Shown here: piece by piece, positions 53,301 through 62,153 of the stretch | Layout: each line of letters opens with the position of its first letter | How positions within the stretch are numbered: the first letter of the stretch is position 1 | Origin: CAYPGJ01 sp050174775 | GTDB taxonomy: Bacteria; Planctomycetota; Phycisphaerae; Phycisphaerales; UBA1924 | Assembly (NCBI GenBank): GCA_050174775.1 | Contig: JBFXJP010000004.1 | Span: forward strand, 186,001-250,000 | DNA: 64,000 nt | Direction: 5' to 3' | The notes under the pieces: generated by a model | What the model saw: only the letters and a program-made list of their open reading frames with translations | Database searches by the model: none | Told to the model about the DNA's origin: nothing | Made by a program: the position numbers and the translations under genes

Positions 53301-54245
53301 ATGGAGGGTCTGGCGAGGCTGCCGCAGCGCGACGCGCGCGGGCATAAGGGCACGTTCGGGACGGTGGCCGTGGTGGGGGGCTGCGCGGATGAGGGTGGGG
53401 TTCGGATGATCGGCGGGGCGGCGTTGGCTGCGATCGGGGCGCTGCGCGCGGGGGCTGGGCTTGCGCGGCTCGCGATGCCGGAGCCGGTGCTGAGCTCCGG
53501 GATGGTGATCGCGCCGTCCGCGACGGGGGTGGCGTTGGCTGTGGACGGGAAGGGCTCGCTCGTTGGGCATGAGGCGGCGCGGCGGATCGATGAGTTGTCG
53601 CGCGGGAGTGATTGCCTGGTCGTGGGGCCTGGGCTTGGGACCGGTGAGGGCGCGCGCGCGGTGACGGTGCGTGCGGCGGGGCAGGAGGATTGCCCGGTCG
53701 TGCTCGACGCGGACGCGCTCAACTGTCTTGCGGAGACGAAGGAGATCCGGCGCGACATCCGGTGTGCCGCGGTGATCACGCCGCACCCGGGCGAGTTTGC
53801 GCGGCTGGCGCGGTCGCTGGGGATTCCCTCGGATTGCGGGGAGTCGGAGCAGGAGCGGGCGAATGCGTGTGAGTCGCTTGCGCGGACGCTGGGCGTTGTG
53901 GTCGTCTTGAAGGGGGCGGGGACTGTGGTGTCGGACGGGCATCAGACGTGGACGTTGCAGGGCGCGGACGCGGCCAATCCGGCGCTCTCGACGGCCGGCA
54001 CGGGGGACGTGCTCTCGGGCGTGATCGGTGGGGTGATCGCGCAGGCTCCTCCACCGGTGCATGCGGGTTCGGTGGTGGTGCGGACGGGCGGGCTGTCGTT
54101 GTTCGACGCGGCACGGGTGGGGGTTGTTGCGCACGCGCGGGCTGCGGGGTTGTGGCGGGAGCGCCGGAAGGCGAGCGGGGGGATGCTGGCGATGGAGCTG
54201 GCGGAGGCGATCCCGGAGGCGATGGAGGGTTTGCGGGGCGGGTGA
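53301..54245 (+). CDS. nnrD: ADP-dependent NAD(P)H-hydrate dehydratase
   Basis: A 314-residue repair enzyme of the YjeF-C/ribokinase-like family; it restores NAD(P)H from its hydrated form. Signatures: the HKGTFGTVAVVGGC start, the mid-protein VVGPGLGTGEGARA, VVLDADALNCL, ITPHPGEFARLARSLGI, VVVLKGAGTVV and the C-terminal NPALSTAGTGDVLSGVIGGV nucleotide-binding loop. There is no N-terminal NnrE epimerase domain. AAGGAGG lies 7 bases before ATG 53301, 12 bases after the previous stop. Confidence 0.93.
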   Translation: MEGLARLPQRDARGHKGTFGTVAVVGGCADEGGVRMIGGAALAAIGALRAGAGLARLAMPEPVLSSGMVIAPSATGVALAVDGKGSLVGHEAARRIDELSRGSDCLVVGPGLGTGEGARAVTVRAAGQEDCPVVLDADALNCLAETKEIRRDIRCAAVITPHPGEFARLARSLGIPSDCGESEQERANACESLARTLGVVVVLKGAGTVVSDGHQTWTLQGADAANPALSTAGTGDVLSGVIGGVIAQAPPPVHAGSVVVRTGGLSLFDAARVGVVAHARAAGLWRERRKASGGMLAMELAEAIPEAMEGLRGG

Positions 54246-54261
54246 GTGTGGCGTGGTGTGC

Positions 54262-54267
54262 TAGTGT
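54262..54267 (+). promoter_or_regulatory. Predicted -10 of pdxJ
   Basis: TAGTGT ends six bases before ATG 54274; the same box as before the transglutaminase-like gene. Confidence 0.55.
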
Positions 54268-54273
54268 TCCGCC

Positions 54274-55074
54274 ATGCTGAGACTGGGCATGAACATCGAT
54301 CATGTGGCGACGCTTCGGCAGGCGCGCAAGGGGCACGAGCCGGACCCGGTGCACGCCGCGCTGCAGGCCGAGATGGGCGGGGCGGACTGCATCACGGCGC
54401 ACCTGCGTGAGGACCGGCGGCATGCGCAGGACCGGGACATCGAGCGTCTTGCGGAGTGCGTGCAGACGAAGCTGAATCTTGAGATGGGTGCGACGGAGGA
54501 GATGGTGGGGATCGCGCTGCGCGTGATGCCTGAGATGGTGACGCTGGTTCCGGAGGGGCGGCAGGAGGTGACGACGGAGGGGGGGCTGGGCGTGTCCAGG
54601 GACGGATCGCGGCTCAAGGACGTCGTTGCGCGGTTGAAGGAGGGGGTCGGGCTGGTCTCGGCGTTCATCGATCCGGATGAGAAGGAGATCGAGGCGGCTG
54701 CGAAGGCGGGGTTCGACGTGTGCGAGCTGCACACGGGGCCGTTCGCCGCGGCGTTCTCGCGGTTTGCCGTGACGGCGGCGGGCACGACGGGGGGGGAGGC
54801 GCGCGGGAGCGCGGGGGATGAGCGGGATGGGGGGTTGTCGTCTGAGGTGGAGCGTTTGCGGCACGCTGTGCGGATGGTGGGGGGCGCGGGGATGCGCTGC
54901 AACGCGGGGCACGCGATCAACTATCACAACGTGGGCGCGGTGGCCGGGATCGAGGGGTTGTGGGAGTTGCACATCGGGCATTCGATCGTGGCGCGCGCGG
55001 TGTTTGTGGGGCTGCGCGAGGCGGTGGCGGAGATGAAGCGGGAGATGCGCGCGGCGCGCGGGAGGAACGGATGA
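54274..55074 (+). CDS. pdxJ: Pyridoxine 5'-phosphate synthase
   Basis: A 266-residue TIM-barrel enzyme that makes pyridoxine 5'-phosphate from 1-deoxyxylulose 5-phosphate and 3-amino-2-oxopropyl phosphate. Diagnostic stretches: LGMNIDHVATLRQARKG, DPVHAALQAEMGGADCITAH LREDRRHAQD (here split), NLEMGATEEMVGIALRVMPE, FIDPDEKEIEAAAKAGFDVC, ELHTGPFA, NAGHAINYHNV and IGHSIVARAVF. TAGTGT ends six bases before the ATG without a Shine-Dalgarno. The stop overlaps the next gene as ATGA. Confidence 0.97.
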   Translation: MLRLGMNIDHVATLRQARKGHEPDPVHAALQAEMGGADCITAHLREDRRHAQDRDIERLAECVQTKLNLEMGATEEMVGIALRVMPEMVTLVPEGRQEVTTEGGLGVSRDGSRLKDVVARLKEGVGLVSAFIDPDEKEIEAAAKAGFDVCELHTGPFAAAFSRFAVTAAGTTGGEARGSAGDERDGGLSSEVERLRHAVRMVGGAGMRCNAGHAINYHNVGAVAGIEGLWELHIGHSIVARAVFVGLREAVAEMKREMRAARGRNG

Positions 55075-56090
55075 GGAGCATCGTGGCGTGGGTGGCGTGT
55101 GTTGCGCTGGTCGTGGTGAGCGGGGGCGTTGCGCGGGGGCAGGAGGGGGCGGACCACCGCAAGGTGATCAAGACGCGCGACACGGTGCTGTTCCTCGGTG
55201 ATTCGTTGCTTGCACAGAGCGGCCTGTCGAGCCAGGTGAGCGCGGGGATCCTCCGTGTGCGCACGGGCGAGCAGGTGCGGACGTACACGGCTTCGTGGGA
55301 CGGGGCGATCGTGGCGGACGGCGCGGCTGAGGCCGGGAAGGGTCGCGCGGAGAGCGCTATTCTGTGGGTTCCGCGCGTGGCGCTCTCGACGCGCCCGACC
55401 ATATTGGTGATGGCGTTCGGGTGGGACGACGCGCTACGGCGCGGCGGAGCGGAGGGGGAGGCGTTCGAGAAGGCGTATGAGGAGGGGCTGGAGCATGTCC
55501 TGAAGACGATCCGGCACCGGGTGCGCGAGGTGTTCCTGGTGACTCCTCCGGCGGACGGGCCTGATGGGGTGCTGAACGATCGAGAGCGTGCTCGGCTGGC
55601 GAGCATCGCTGCGGCCACGGCGCGCGTGGCGGGGCGCGTGGACGCGCGTGTCGTCTCGTTGCAGGAGGGGGGCGTGGGCAGGGGGATCGTGGAGACGTGG
55701 GACGGGGCGTCGGGCGCGCGGTTCGAGGGGGCGCCGTCGGTGATCGCGGCGTCGTGCGTGCTGAGGGCGATCGGGTTCAGCGCGGAGGAGTTGTCGCGCG
55801 TGGGCTGGGCGCCCTGCCCGGAGCCGGTGTTCGAGCGGGCACGCGGGCATCTGGCGCTCGACGTGAGCCCGGTGTCGGGTGAGGTGTCGCGGACGTTTCG
55901 GTTGACGCAGGCATTGCGGACGTACAACACGGATTACGAGCTGCTGTGGCGCGACATGGAGATGCGGCTTGCCGTGACGAACGAGCGGCGCGAGGACATT
56001 CTCTCGTGGCAGCGCATCGAGGTGGAGCGTGACTGGGTCGGTGTGGAGCGGATCGCCGCGGCCACGGAGGAAGTGGACGCGGCTCACTGA
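55071..56090 (+). CDS. Exported SGNH-like hydrolase
   Basis: A 339-residue protein with signal peptide (VAWVACVALVVVSGGVARG). FLGDSLLAQSGLSSQV near residues 39-54 resembles the GDS block of SGNH/GDSL hydrolases, which act on esters of cell-surface glycans or lipids; a later VMAFGWDDAL may take the place of the GxND block. The third block (DxxH) is not obvious, so enzymatic activity is uncertain. It is translationally coupled to pdxJ by an ATGA overlap. The C-terminal ~80 residues are helical and charged. Confidence 0.65.
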   Translation: MRSIVAWVACVALVVVSGGVARGQEGADHRKVIKTRDTVLFLGDSLLAQSGLSSQVSAGILRVRTGEQVRTYTASWDGAIVADGAAEAGKGRAESAILWVPRVALSTRPTILVMAFGWDDALRRGGAEGEAFEKAYEEGLEHVLKTIRHRVREVFLVTPPADGPDGVLNDRERARLASIAAATARVAGRVDARVVSLQEGGVGRGIVETWDGASGARFEGAPSVIAASCVLRAIGFSAEELSRVGWAPCPEPVFERARGHLALDVSPVSGEVSRTFRLTQALRTYNTDYELLWRDMEMRLAVTNERREDILSWQRIEVERDWVGVERIAAATEEVDAAH

Positions 56091-56094
56091 TCGG

Positions 56095-57504
56095 TCAGAG
56101 TCCCTGGCTGAAATCGGAGAGCACGAGGTTCAGGTCGGCAAAGTCGACGGTGTGATCGCCGTTGAGATCGGCGGAGAGCGCGGGGCCGGTCTGTCCGTAC
56201 TGCGCCAGGACGAGATTGAGATCGAGCGCGTTGACGAGGTCATCGCCGTTGGTGTCGGCGCGGAGTGAGGCGCGCGCAACGAACATGCCCGTGCCGAGGG
56301 AGTGGGGGGGCTCGGTGGTCGACACGAGGGATGCGGCGAAGACGACGTCGGCGCGGTTGTTGATGCGTGGCGGACCGGAGAAGACGGGGCCGCCCGGCGC
56401 GAGGGAGGCGAGGATTGCGGTGTGACCTGCGTCGATGGGCATCTGATCGCCTTCCCGCGCCACCATGGCGAGCGAGGCGCCGTCGGCGAGCCAGATCGCG
56501 CGGCGTCCGTCGGCGTTGATCGCACGGAAGACGACAAAGCCGCGCTCGTTGATGTCCGGCGCGACGGCTTCGATCTGGAGGATGCCGTTGGTTCCCTCGC
56601 GCACGAGCTCGACCGGGTTGAAGGCGTCGGCCCGAATGACGGAGCGGACGCCGGGGGGAGAGAAGCGCGTGGCGATGAATGCGACCTGGATGGCGTTGTT
56701 GACGGCTACCGCGTTGTCGAAGGCGGTGTAGTAGGAGCCGGGGTCGAAATCACGGTCCTGCGCGATGGGGATATAGAAGCCGTCGGCGTTGTAGACGCGG
56801 ATCTGGTCGGGCTGGGATTCACCGGTCTGGCCCGGGGCGCCCAGACGCACCTTGCCGGCGAGCTGACGGGAGTTGTTGATCGCGGGCGGGAAGAGGAGCG
56901 AGACGGGAGAGGATGAATCGAGGGTGTTCTCGGCGACGTGGACGAACTGCACGCCGCCGAACCAGGTGAGCCAGGCCTGGCCGCCGGCGTTGGTGCGCGC
57001 GCGGTATCCGATCTGCGCGGTTGTGTTGATCATCGGATCGCCGAAGGAGGTGAAGGGGTAGGGGAGGTTGGGCATGTTGAGGAGGAAGAGGATGTTGCCC
57101 TCGCCGGTGTAGAGGCGCATGACGCCGGGCGGGCCGGCCACGGCTTGTTCGGCGACCATGATGCCGGTGTTGTTGATGGTGGCTTGTGAGAGGTACGCGC
57201 CTTGGATGTCTTCGCTGATGAATGCGAGAGCGCCGGCGCCCGCGATGCCTGCCCAGAGGGCTTGCGCGTTGGTGTTGGGGATGGGGGAGACGCGCATGAC
57301 GATGCGTGGCCAGAACATGGAGACGCCTGCGGCGCGGTCTGCGATGTCGGGGGTGGAAGTGGCGAGCGAAGCGCCGTCGGGGAGGTTGTATGCCTCGGTG
57401 TCGTGCGCGCGGGCGTGGAGGAGGGTTTGTCGGTAGATGGGGAGGGATGCGGTGAGCGCAGGCGCTGAGCACAGCGCGAGCATGAGGAGCGCACGGGTCG
57501 TCAT
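56095..57504 (-). CDS. Exported NxxGxxxF-repeat protein with dockerin-like tail, copy 1
   Basis: A 469-residue secreted protein. Signal peptide (ALLMLALCSAPALTASLP), then repeated NxxGxxxF-type units (INERGFVVFRA, INNRADVVFAA, VNNAIQVAFIA) that resemble the NxxGxxAF tandem-repeat anchors described in planctomycetes and are probably a propeller. The C-terminus has two Ca-binding loops (DTNGDDLVNALDLNLVL and DLNGDHTVDFADLNLVL) as in dockerin-like tails. It is a close paralogue of the next gene, e.g. GAPGQTGESQPDQIRVYNADG versus GAPGQTGNNQPDQIRLFNPDG. TACAAT is seven bases before the ATG (leaderless). Confidence 0.8.
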   Translation of the reverse strand: MTTRALLMLALCSAPALTASLPIYRQTLLHARAHDTEAYNLPDGASLATSTPDIADRAAGVSMFWPRIVMRVSPIPNTNAQALWAGIAGAGALAFISEDIQGAYLSQATINNTGIMVAEQAVAGPPGVMRLYTGEGNILFLLNMPNLPYPFTSFGDPMINTTAQIGYRARTNAGGQAWLTWFGGVQFVHVAENTLDSSSPVSLLFPPAINNSRQLAGKVRLGAPGQTGESQPDQIRVYNADGFYIPIAQDRDFDPGSYYTAFDNAVAVNNAIQVAFIATRFSPPGVRSVIRADAFNPVELVREGTNGILQIEAVAPDINERGFVVFRAINADGRRAIWLADGASLAMVAREGDQMPIDAGHTAILASLAPGGPVFSGPPRINNRADVVFAASLVSTTEPPHSLGTGMFVARASLRADTNGDDLVNALDLNLVLAQYGQTGPALSADLNGDHTVDFADLNLVLSDFSQGL

Positions 57505-57511
57505 GCGTGTG

Positions 57512-57517
57512 ATTGTA
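57512..57517 (-). promoter_or_regulatory. Predicted -10 of the first NxxGxxxF paralogue
   Basis: TACAAT on the minus strand (ATTGTA on plus) ends seven bases before the ATG; no Shine-Dalgarno. Confidence 0.6.
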
Positions 57518-57598
57518 TGGGGCGCATGGCGGGCGACCGAGAGGGAGGCGGGAAGATTGCGGGAGAATCGCGCGGCTGTCGGGCGCTGGGCGGGGGCG

Positions 57599-59011
57599 TT
57601 AGAGCGCTTGGCCGAACTCCGAGAGGATGATGTTGAGGTCGGCGAAGTTGACGACACCGTCGTTGTTGGCGTCGCCTTGGAGCCCGGCGCCGGTCTGTCC
57701 GAATTGGGAGAGGACGATGTTGAGATCGGCGAAGTTGACGACGCTATCGCCGGTGGCGTCACCCTGGAGGGAGGCGCGGGCGACGAAGAGGCCGGAGCCG
57801 AGTTCGATGCCGAACTGGCCGGGGGGAATCAGCGCGGCTTGGAAGACAACGTCGCCCTGCAGGTTGATGCGGGGGGCGCCGCCGAAGCAGGGGTCGGAGG
57901 GGTTGTTCTCGCTGATCTGGGCGGTCTGGGCGTTGTCGATGTCGACGAGATCGTCCTGGCTGACGACACGGCGGAGGGTCGCGCCGTCGGCGATCCAAAC
58001 GGCACGCTTGTTGGCGCTGTCGAAGGCGCGGAAGACGCAGAGACCGGAGTTATTGATGTCGGGGGAGAAGAACTCGATGGAGCCGAGGCCGTTGACGCCC
58101 TGGCGCGCGATTTCGACGGTGTGGACGCCGTCGGAGCGGAAGACGGCGCGTGTGTTGGCGGGTGTGACGAGGTTGGCGATGAAGACGACCTGGCCTTGGG
58201 CGTTGACGCCGATGGAGTTGTCGAAGGCTGAGAAGTTGGAGGCGGGGTTGGAGTCTCGGTCTTCGGCGATGAGGGTGGATGTGCCGTCGGGGTTGAAGAG
58301 GCGGATCTGATCGGGCTGGTTATTGCCGGTCTGGCCTGGGGCGCCGAGACGGACTTTGCCGGCGATCTGGCGCGCGTCGTTGAATGCGGGCGTGAAGAGG
58401 AAGGAGTAGGGGGACTGGGGGTCCCAGGAGTTCTCCGCGGCATGGACGGATTGCGTGCCGGCGGACCAGGAGACCCAGATGTTGCCGGTGAAGCCGACGC
58501 GGCCGCGGTAGGCGATCTGGCCGTTGTTGTTGATGAGCGCGCCGCCGAAGGAGGAGATGCCGAAGGGTGCGCCCTGGGTGACGGTGAGGGTGAAGGCGTT
58601 GCCGTTGGCGGTGTCGACGCGGAAGACGCCTTGCGGCGTGGCGACGGCCTGCTCCGCGGCGATGACGCCGGCGTTGTTGACGGTGGCGTCGGAGACGTAG
58701 GCGTCGAGGACGCTGGGGGAGGTGTAGGCGAGGCCGCCGTTGCCGGCGAGACCGGACCAGACGGCCTGGGAGTCCGTGCCGCCGATGACGGCGATGCGTG
58801 TGACGATGCGGGGCCAGATGGAGGGGTTGCCGGGCGCGCGGTCGGCGATGTCGGGGGTGGAGTTGGTGAAGAAGGCCGAGTCGGGGAGGTTGTGGGCGCC
58901 GCTGAAGTTGGAGCGTGCATGGAGGAGTTTGGTCCGATAGACGGGCGCCGCGGAGGCGATGGCGGGGGCGAGCGCAAGGATGGCAAGCGTGCGGAGGGGC
59001 GTGTGAGGCAT
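57599..59011 (-). CDS. Exported NxxGxxxF-repeat protein with dockerin-like tail, copy 2
   Basis: A 470-residue paralogue of the preceding gene with the same order of parts: signal peptide (LAILALAPAIASAAPVYR), NxxGxxxF units (INNNGQIAYRG, VNAQGQVVFIA, INNSGLCVFRA, INLQGDVVFQA), and a C-terminus with two loops DATGDSVVNFADLNIVLSQF and DANNDGVVNFADLNIILSEF. Two short sequences (TPDIADRA near residue 50 and KVRLGAPGQTG) are shared with the first copy. GAGAG precedes the ATG. Function unknown; the loops could anchor the protein in a larger surface complex. Confidence 0.8.
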   Translation of the reverse strand: MPHTPLRTLAILALAPAIASAAPVYRTKLLHARSNFSGAHNLPDSAFFTNSTPDIADRAPGNPSIWPRIVTRIAVIGGTDSQAVWSGLAGNGGLAYTSPSVLDAYVSDATVNNAGVIAAEQAVATPQGVFRVDTANGNAFTLTVTQGAPFGISSFGGALINNNGQIAYRGRVGFTGNIWVSWSAGTQSVHAAENSWDPQSPYSFLFTPAFNDARQIAGKVRLGAPGQTGNNQPDQIRLFNPDGTSTLIAEDRDSNPASNFSAFDNSIGVNAQGQVVFIANLVTPANTRAVFRSDGVHTVEIARQGVNGLGSIEFFSPDINNSGLCVFRAFDSANKRAVWIADGATLRRVVSQDDLVDIDNAQTAQISENNPSDPCFGGAPRINLQGDVVFQAALIPPGQFGIELGSGLFVARASLQGDATGDSVVNFADLNIVLSQFGQTGAGLQGDANNDGVVNFADLNIILSEFGQAL

Positions 59012-59120
59012 GGGTCTCTCGTCTCTGGTGCGTGGATGAGGCGGATGGCGTTACGGGATCGAGTCTAGCCCGGGTTCGATCGAGAGCGAGCGTGGAGGGC
59101 AGAGAAGAGGCGAGCGCAGG

Positions 59121-59151
59121 AAAAAGCCCCCGGCGCGTCAGCGACGGGGGC
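59121..59151 (-). terminator. Terminator after the chemoreceptor gene
   Basis: Plus-strand arms GCCCCCG (59126-59132) and CGGGGGC (59145-59151) pair; on the minus strand the stem is followed by TTTTT (AAAAA at 59121-59125). It ends the chemoreceptor transcript. Confidence 0.85.
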
Positions 59152-59187
59152 CTTGCGTTGCGTTGCGTTGTGGGAGCCCGGCCGGGA

Positions 59188-60873
59188 TCAGATGCGGAAG
59201 CGGCCGACGAGCGTCTGGAGCTGTTCCGCGGATGCGGAGAGCTCAGACGCGGCGGACGCGGCCTGGGAGGCGCCGTCGGACGACTCGCGCGTCACGGCGG
59301 TGATGCGCTCCATGTTGCGGGAGATCTGCTCGGAGGCGCCCGCCTGCTCCTGGGTGGAGGCGACGATCTCGCCCAGCGCGTCGCCGGCGGAGCGAGCGAG
59401 GTTCACGCCCTCGGAGACGCGCTTCGTGCCGGCCTCCATCTTGTCCACGACGGAGGAGGTCTCCTGCTGGATGCCGCGGATGGACTCCGCGATCTCCTTG
59501 GTGGCCGTGGTGGTGCGCTCGGCGAGCTTGCGGACCTCGTCGGCGACGACGGCGAAGCCGCGTCCGTGCTCTCCGGCCCGCGCCGCTTCGATCGCGGCGT
59601 TGAGGGCGAGGAGGTTGGTCTGATCGGCGATGTCGTTGATGACGCCGACGATCTGCCCGATGGCCTCGCTCTTGCGGCCGAGTTCGCCGACGGCGGACGC
59701 CGAATCATTGACCTCGGAGGCGATCTGCGACATCTCGCGGATCATCTGCTCCATGACGTCGCGTCCGCGACCGGACTTCATGGCGACCTCCTGGACGGAG
59801 GCGGCCATCTCGGTGACGGCGGCGGAGACCTCGCCGGTCTGTGAGGACTGCTGCTGCATGCCGGCGGCCATCTCTTCGCTGGTGGCCGCGATCTCGGTGG
59901 CGGCTGAGGCGACTTCGGTGGAGGTGCGCTGGGTGTCCTGCACGAGGCTGCGGAGGGAGACGGCCATCTCGTCGACACTCTTGGCGAGGACGCCGATTTC
60001 GTCCGTCTGTTCGAGCTTGAGCGGCTCGGACGTGAGGTCGCCCTTGGCGATCTTGGAGACGACTTCGACGCAGCGGCTGAGGGGGCCGGTGAGGGTCTTG
60101 CGCGTCATCCACATGAAGCCGAGGACGGAAACGATGAGCAGGGGGACGGTGAACATCATGCCCTGCTTGAAGAACGACGCGACGTGCGCGTCCATCTCGT
60201 CGAGCTTGTTGCGGACCTCGTAGGCGCCGTGCATGTAGCCGACGTCCCAGCCCTCCATGGCGAAGCCGAGGACGTCCTTGCCGTCCTTGTCGGTGTCCCA
60301 CTCGTTGCCGGGCTTGCCGTGGCACATCATGCACGTGGCGTCGAGCTTGATGGCGCGCATCGTGTGCATCGTGTTGGTCTTGGTGTCGACGCGGCTCATG
60401 ACGCTCGCGCCGCCGGACTTCACCTGCGTGGTCAGGTCGCGGAGAAGCGTCTCGGAGAACGAGCCCTTTTCCGGCTCGTTCTTCTTGTTCCGTGCCTCGA
60501 ATGCGTAGACATGGAAATCGAGATGCTCGCGCTCCGCCACCTTGTCCGCGACATGCCAGCCGACGATCACGGGGATCTGGTTAAAGAAGCGCGTGTCGGT
60601 GTAGGACTTGCCCTGCGCGACGGCGTCCTGGGCCTCGGCGATGAGCGTGTTCAGGTCGATCGCGCCCGCGGTGATGGCGTGTGCGGCGTTGTTCTTCGCC
60701 TCCTCCGCCATGTCGGTGAACACCTTGGCTTCTTCGATGATCGCCGCCTTGGCGTCCGTCTCGTACCCGTTCATGAACACGACGTAGTTCGCGCCGACCA
60801 CGGTCAGCAACAGGAGGATGGTGACGCCCAGAATCTTGACCTTCACGCTCAACGAGTTCAATCGACGCAACAT
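59188..60873 (-). CDS. Methyl-accepting chemotaxis protein with periplasmic c-haem domain
   Basis: A 561-residue chemoreceptor. TM1 is residues 12-34 and TM2 is about 239-257. Between them a periplasmic domain (DUF3365/Tll0287-like layout) contains CMMCH at 181-185, the c-type haem attachment motif, and two acidic helices. A HAMP domain follows (258-310), then the cytoplasmic signalling domain with the tip NDIADQTNLLALNAAIEAAR and GRGFAVVADEVRKLAERT. The protein would bind haem, so it may sense redox state, NO or O2. No C-terminal CheR pentapeptide is visible. ATG 60873 is chosen because GGGAG precedes it and TM1 starts there; a longer frame exists. Confidence 0.9.
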   Translation of the reverse strand: MLRRLNSLSVKVKILGVTILLLLTVVGANYVVFMNGYETDAKAAIIEEAKVFTDMAEEAKNNAAHAITAGAIDLNTLIAEAQDAVAQGKSYTDTRFFNQIPVIVGWHVADKVAEREHLDFHVYAFEARNKKNEPEKGSFSETLLRDLTTQVKSGGASVMSRVDTKTNTMHTMRAIKLDATCMMCHGKPGNEWDTDKDGKDVLGFAMEGWDVGYMHGAYEVRNKLDEMDAHVASFFKQGMMFTVPLLIVSVLGFMWMTRKTLTGPLSRCVEVVSKIAKGDLTSEPLKLEQTDEIGVLAKSVDEMAVSLRSLVQDTQRTSTEVASAATEIAATSEEMAAGMQQQSSQTGEVSAAVTEMAASVQEVAMKSGRGRDVMEQMIREMSQIASEVNDSASAVGELGRKSEAIGQIVGVINDIADQTNLLALNAAIEAARAGEHGRGFAVVADEVRKLAERTTTATKEIAESIRGIQQETSSVVDKMEAGTKRVSEGVNLARSAGDALGEIVASTQEQAGASEQISRNMERITAVTRESSDGASQAASAASELSASAEQLQTLVGRFRI

Positions 60874-61137
60874 GTCTGTGTGCTCCCATGCCTTGGCTGC
60901 GGGTGGGCGGGGCCAACGCCTCCTCCGCCATGCAGCGGCATCCCCATCGGCCAATCTGAGAGTCGGATGAACTTGTCCGTCGCCACAAGGTTGGGTGGAT
61001 GCCCCGGTTGCCGATCGAGCGTGTGGTTATCGGGTACGTGCGTCGCCAAACAGAACCCGGCCGGGCGGACGCGCTGCACGCACGCCGGCCCGGCCGGGTC
61101 GAGATTCTTGAAGTGCGACTGCTCCGCGTGGCGCGGA
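60874..61137. other. Non-coding gap upstream of chemoreceptor gene
   Basis: 264 bases with the inverted repeat at 61055-61099 and the chemoreceptor leader; nothing else supported. Confidence 0.5.
61055..61099 (-). terminator. Probable terminator after carbonic anhydrase gene
   Basis: A perfect 12-bp inverted repeat ACCCGGCCGGGC/GCCCGGCCGGGT lies downstream of the carbonic anhydrase stop. On the minus strand it is followed by TCTGTTTGG, a weak T-tract. Confidence 0.6.
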
Positions 61138-62043
61138 TCAGTGGTGGCTGTTCGGCGTCGCGGCGTTCGCCGTGTGCGCCGGCGCCGCGACCGGCTTGCG
61201 CACCGCCGAGGGCAGGCTCTGCGTCTTGCCGTTGTTCGCGGCCAGGATGGCGTTCTGTGCGGGCGCCTCACCCATCCACTGGACTCGCCCGGATTCGATG
61301 TTGTACACGGCGCCGACGATCTTGACCTTGCCGGTCGACGCGAGCTGGCTCGAGGTCTTGCTGTTCTTCAGCAGGTCCTCGACGCTCTGCCAGACGTTGA
61401 ACCGGATCGCGTCGGGAACGATCGCCGCGCCCTGCAGGTCGGGGTACACGCGCTTCGCGTTCTCCACCGCTGGGGTGATGTGCGCGAGCAGCTCGCCCAG
61501 CGGGCCCTCGACGTGGCCGCCGGAGGCCGCGGCCGTCACCGCGCCGCAGCCCGAGTGCCCCATGACCACGAGCAGCGGCGCATTGAGGTGCTCCAGGCCG
61601 TACTCGATGGTTGCGATCTCGGCCGTGTCGCAGATGTTGCCGGCGACACGGATCACGAACACGTCGCCGACGCCGCGATCGAAGATCTGCTCGACGGGCA
61701 CTCGCGAGTCGGCGCACGCGAGGACGACGGCGAAAGGCTGCTGACCGTTCGTGGCCGTCTCGGAGCGGCGCGCGGAGTCGGTGTTCGGGTGGGAGGGCTG
61801 GCCGGAGGCGAACCGGTCGTTGCCGGACTGGAGGAGCATCAACGCGTCGTAGGCCGACACGGCGCCGGGCGCGTGGGTAGCGCCCTGCCCGCCGGTCGCA
61901 GCGTGCTGCGTGGGCGAGGAGGGCGCGGGGCGCGCCGTGTTCGCGGGTGCGTACGAGGGGGTGTTGCCGTGAGAGGGCGCGGGGGGAGAAGCGAGCGCGA
62001 GACCGGCGGCGGCGAACGTGAGCAGGGCGCAGCGGCGAATCAT
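61138..62043 (-). CDS. Exported beta-class carbonic anhydrase
   Basis: A 301-residue enzyme with signal peptide (CALLTFAAAGLALASPPAPS) and a Pro/Ala/Ser-rich linker. The zinc site is VVLACADSRVPVEQIFD (Cys, Asp, Arg) and VVMGHSGCGAVTAAASGG (His, Cys), so all ligands are kept. It hydrates CO2 to bicarbonate, here probably in the periplasm because of the signal peptide, which is uncommon for this class. The C-terminus is His/Ala/Pro-rich. GGAG lies 8 bases before the ATG. A nearby perfect 12-bp inverted repeat downstream is the likely terminator. Confidence 0.93.
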   Translation of the reverse strand: MIRRCALLTFAAAGLALASPPAPSHGNTPSYAPANTARPAPSSPTQHAATGGQGATHAPGAVSAYDALMLLQSGNDRFASGQPSHPNTDSARRSETATNGQQPFAVVLACADSRVPVEQIFDRGVGDVFVIRVAGNICDTAEIATIEYGLEHLNAPLLVVMGHSGCGAVTAAASGGHVEGPLGELLAHITPAVENAKRVYPDLQGAAIVPDAIRFNVWQSVEDLLKNSKTSSQLASTGKVKIVGAVYNIESGRVQWMGEAPAQNAILAANNGKTQSLPSAVRKPVAAPAHTANAATPNSHH

Positions 62044-62153
62044 GAGTCATCTCCGGGTCTGTCGCGGCCCGAGCGTGGCAACGTGACCACCGCGCGGAAG
62101 CCGCATGTTTCCGGCTCCATCGGCCCGTTTCGCCACCCTGTTTCGTCCCCGCC

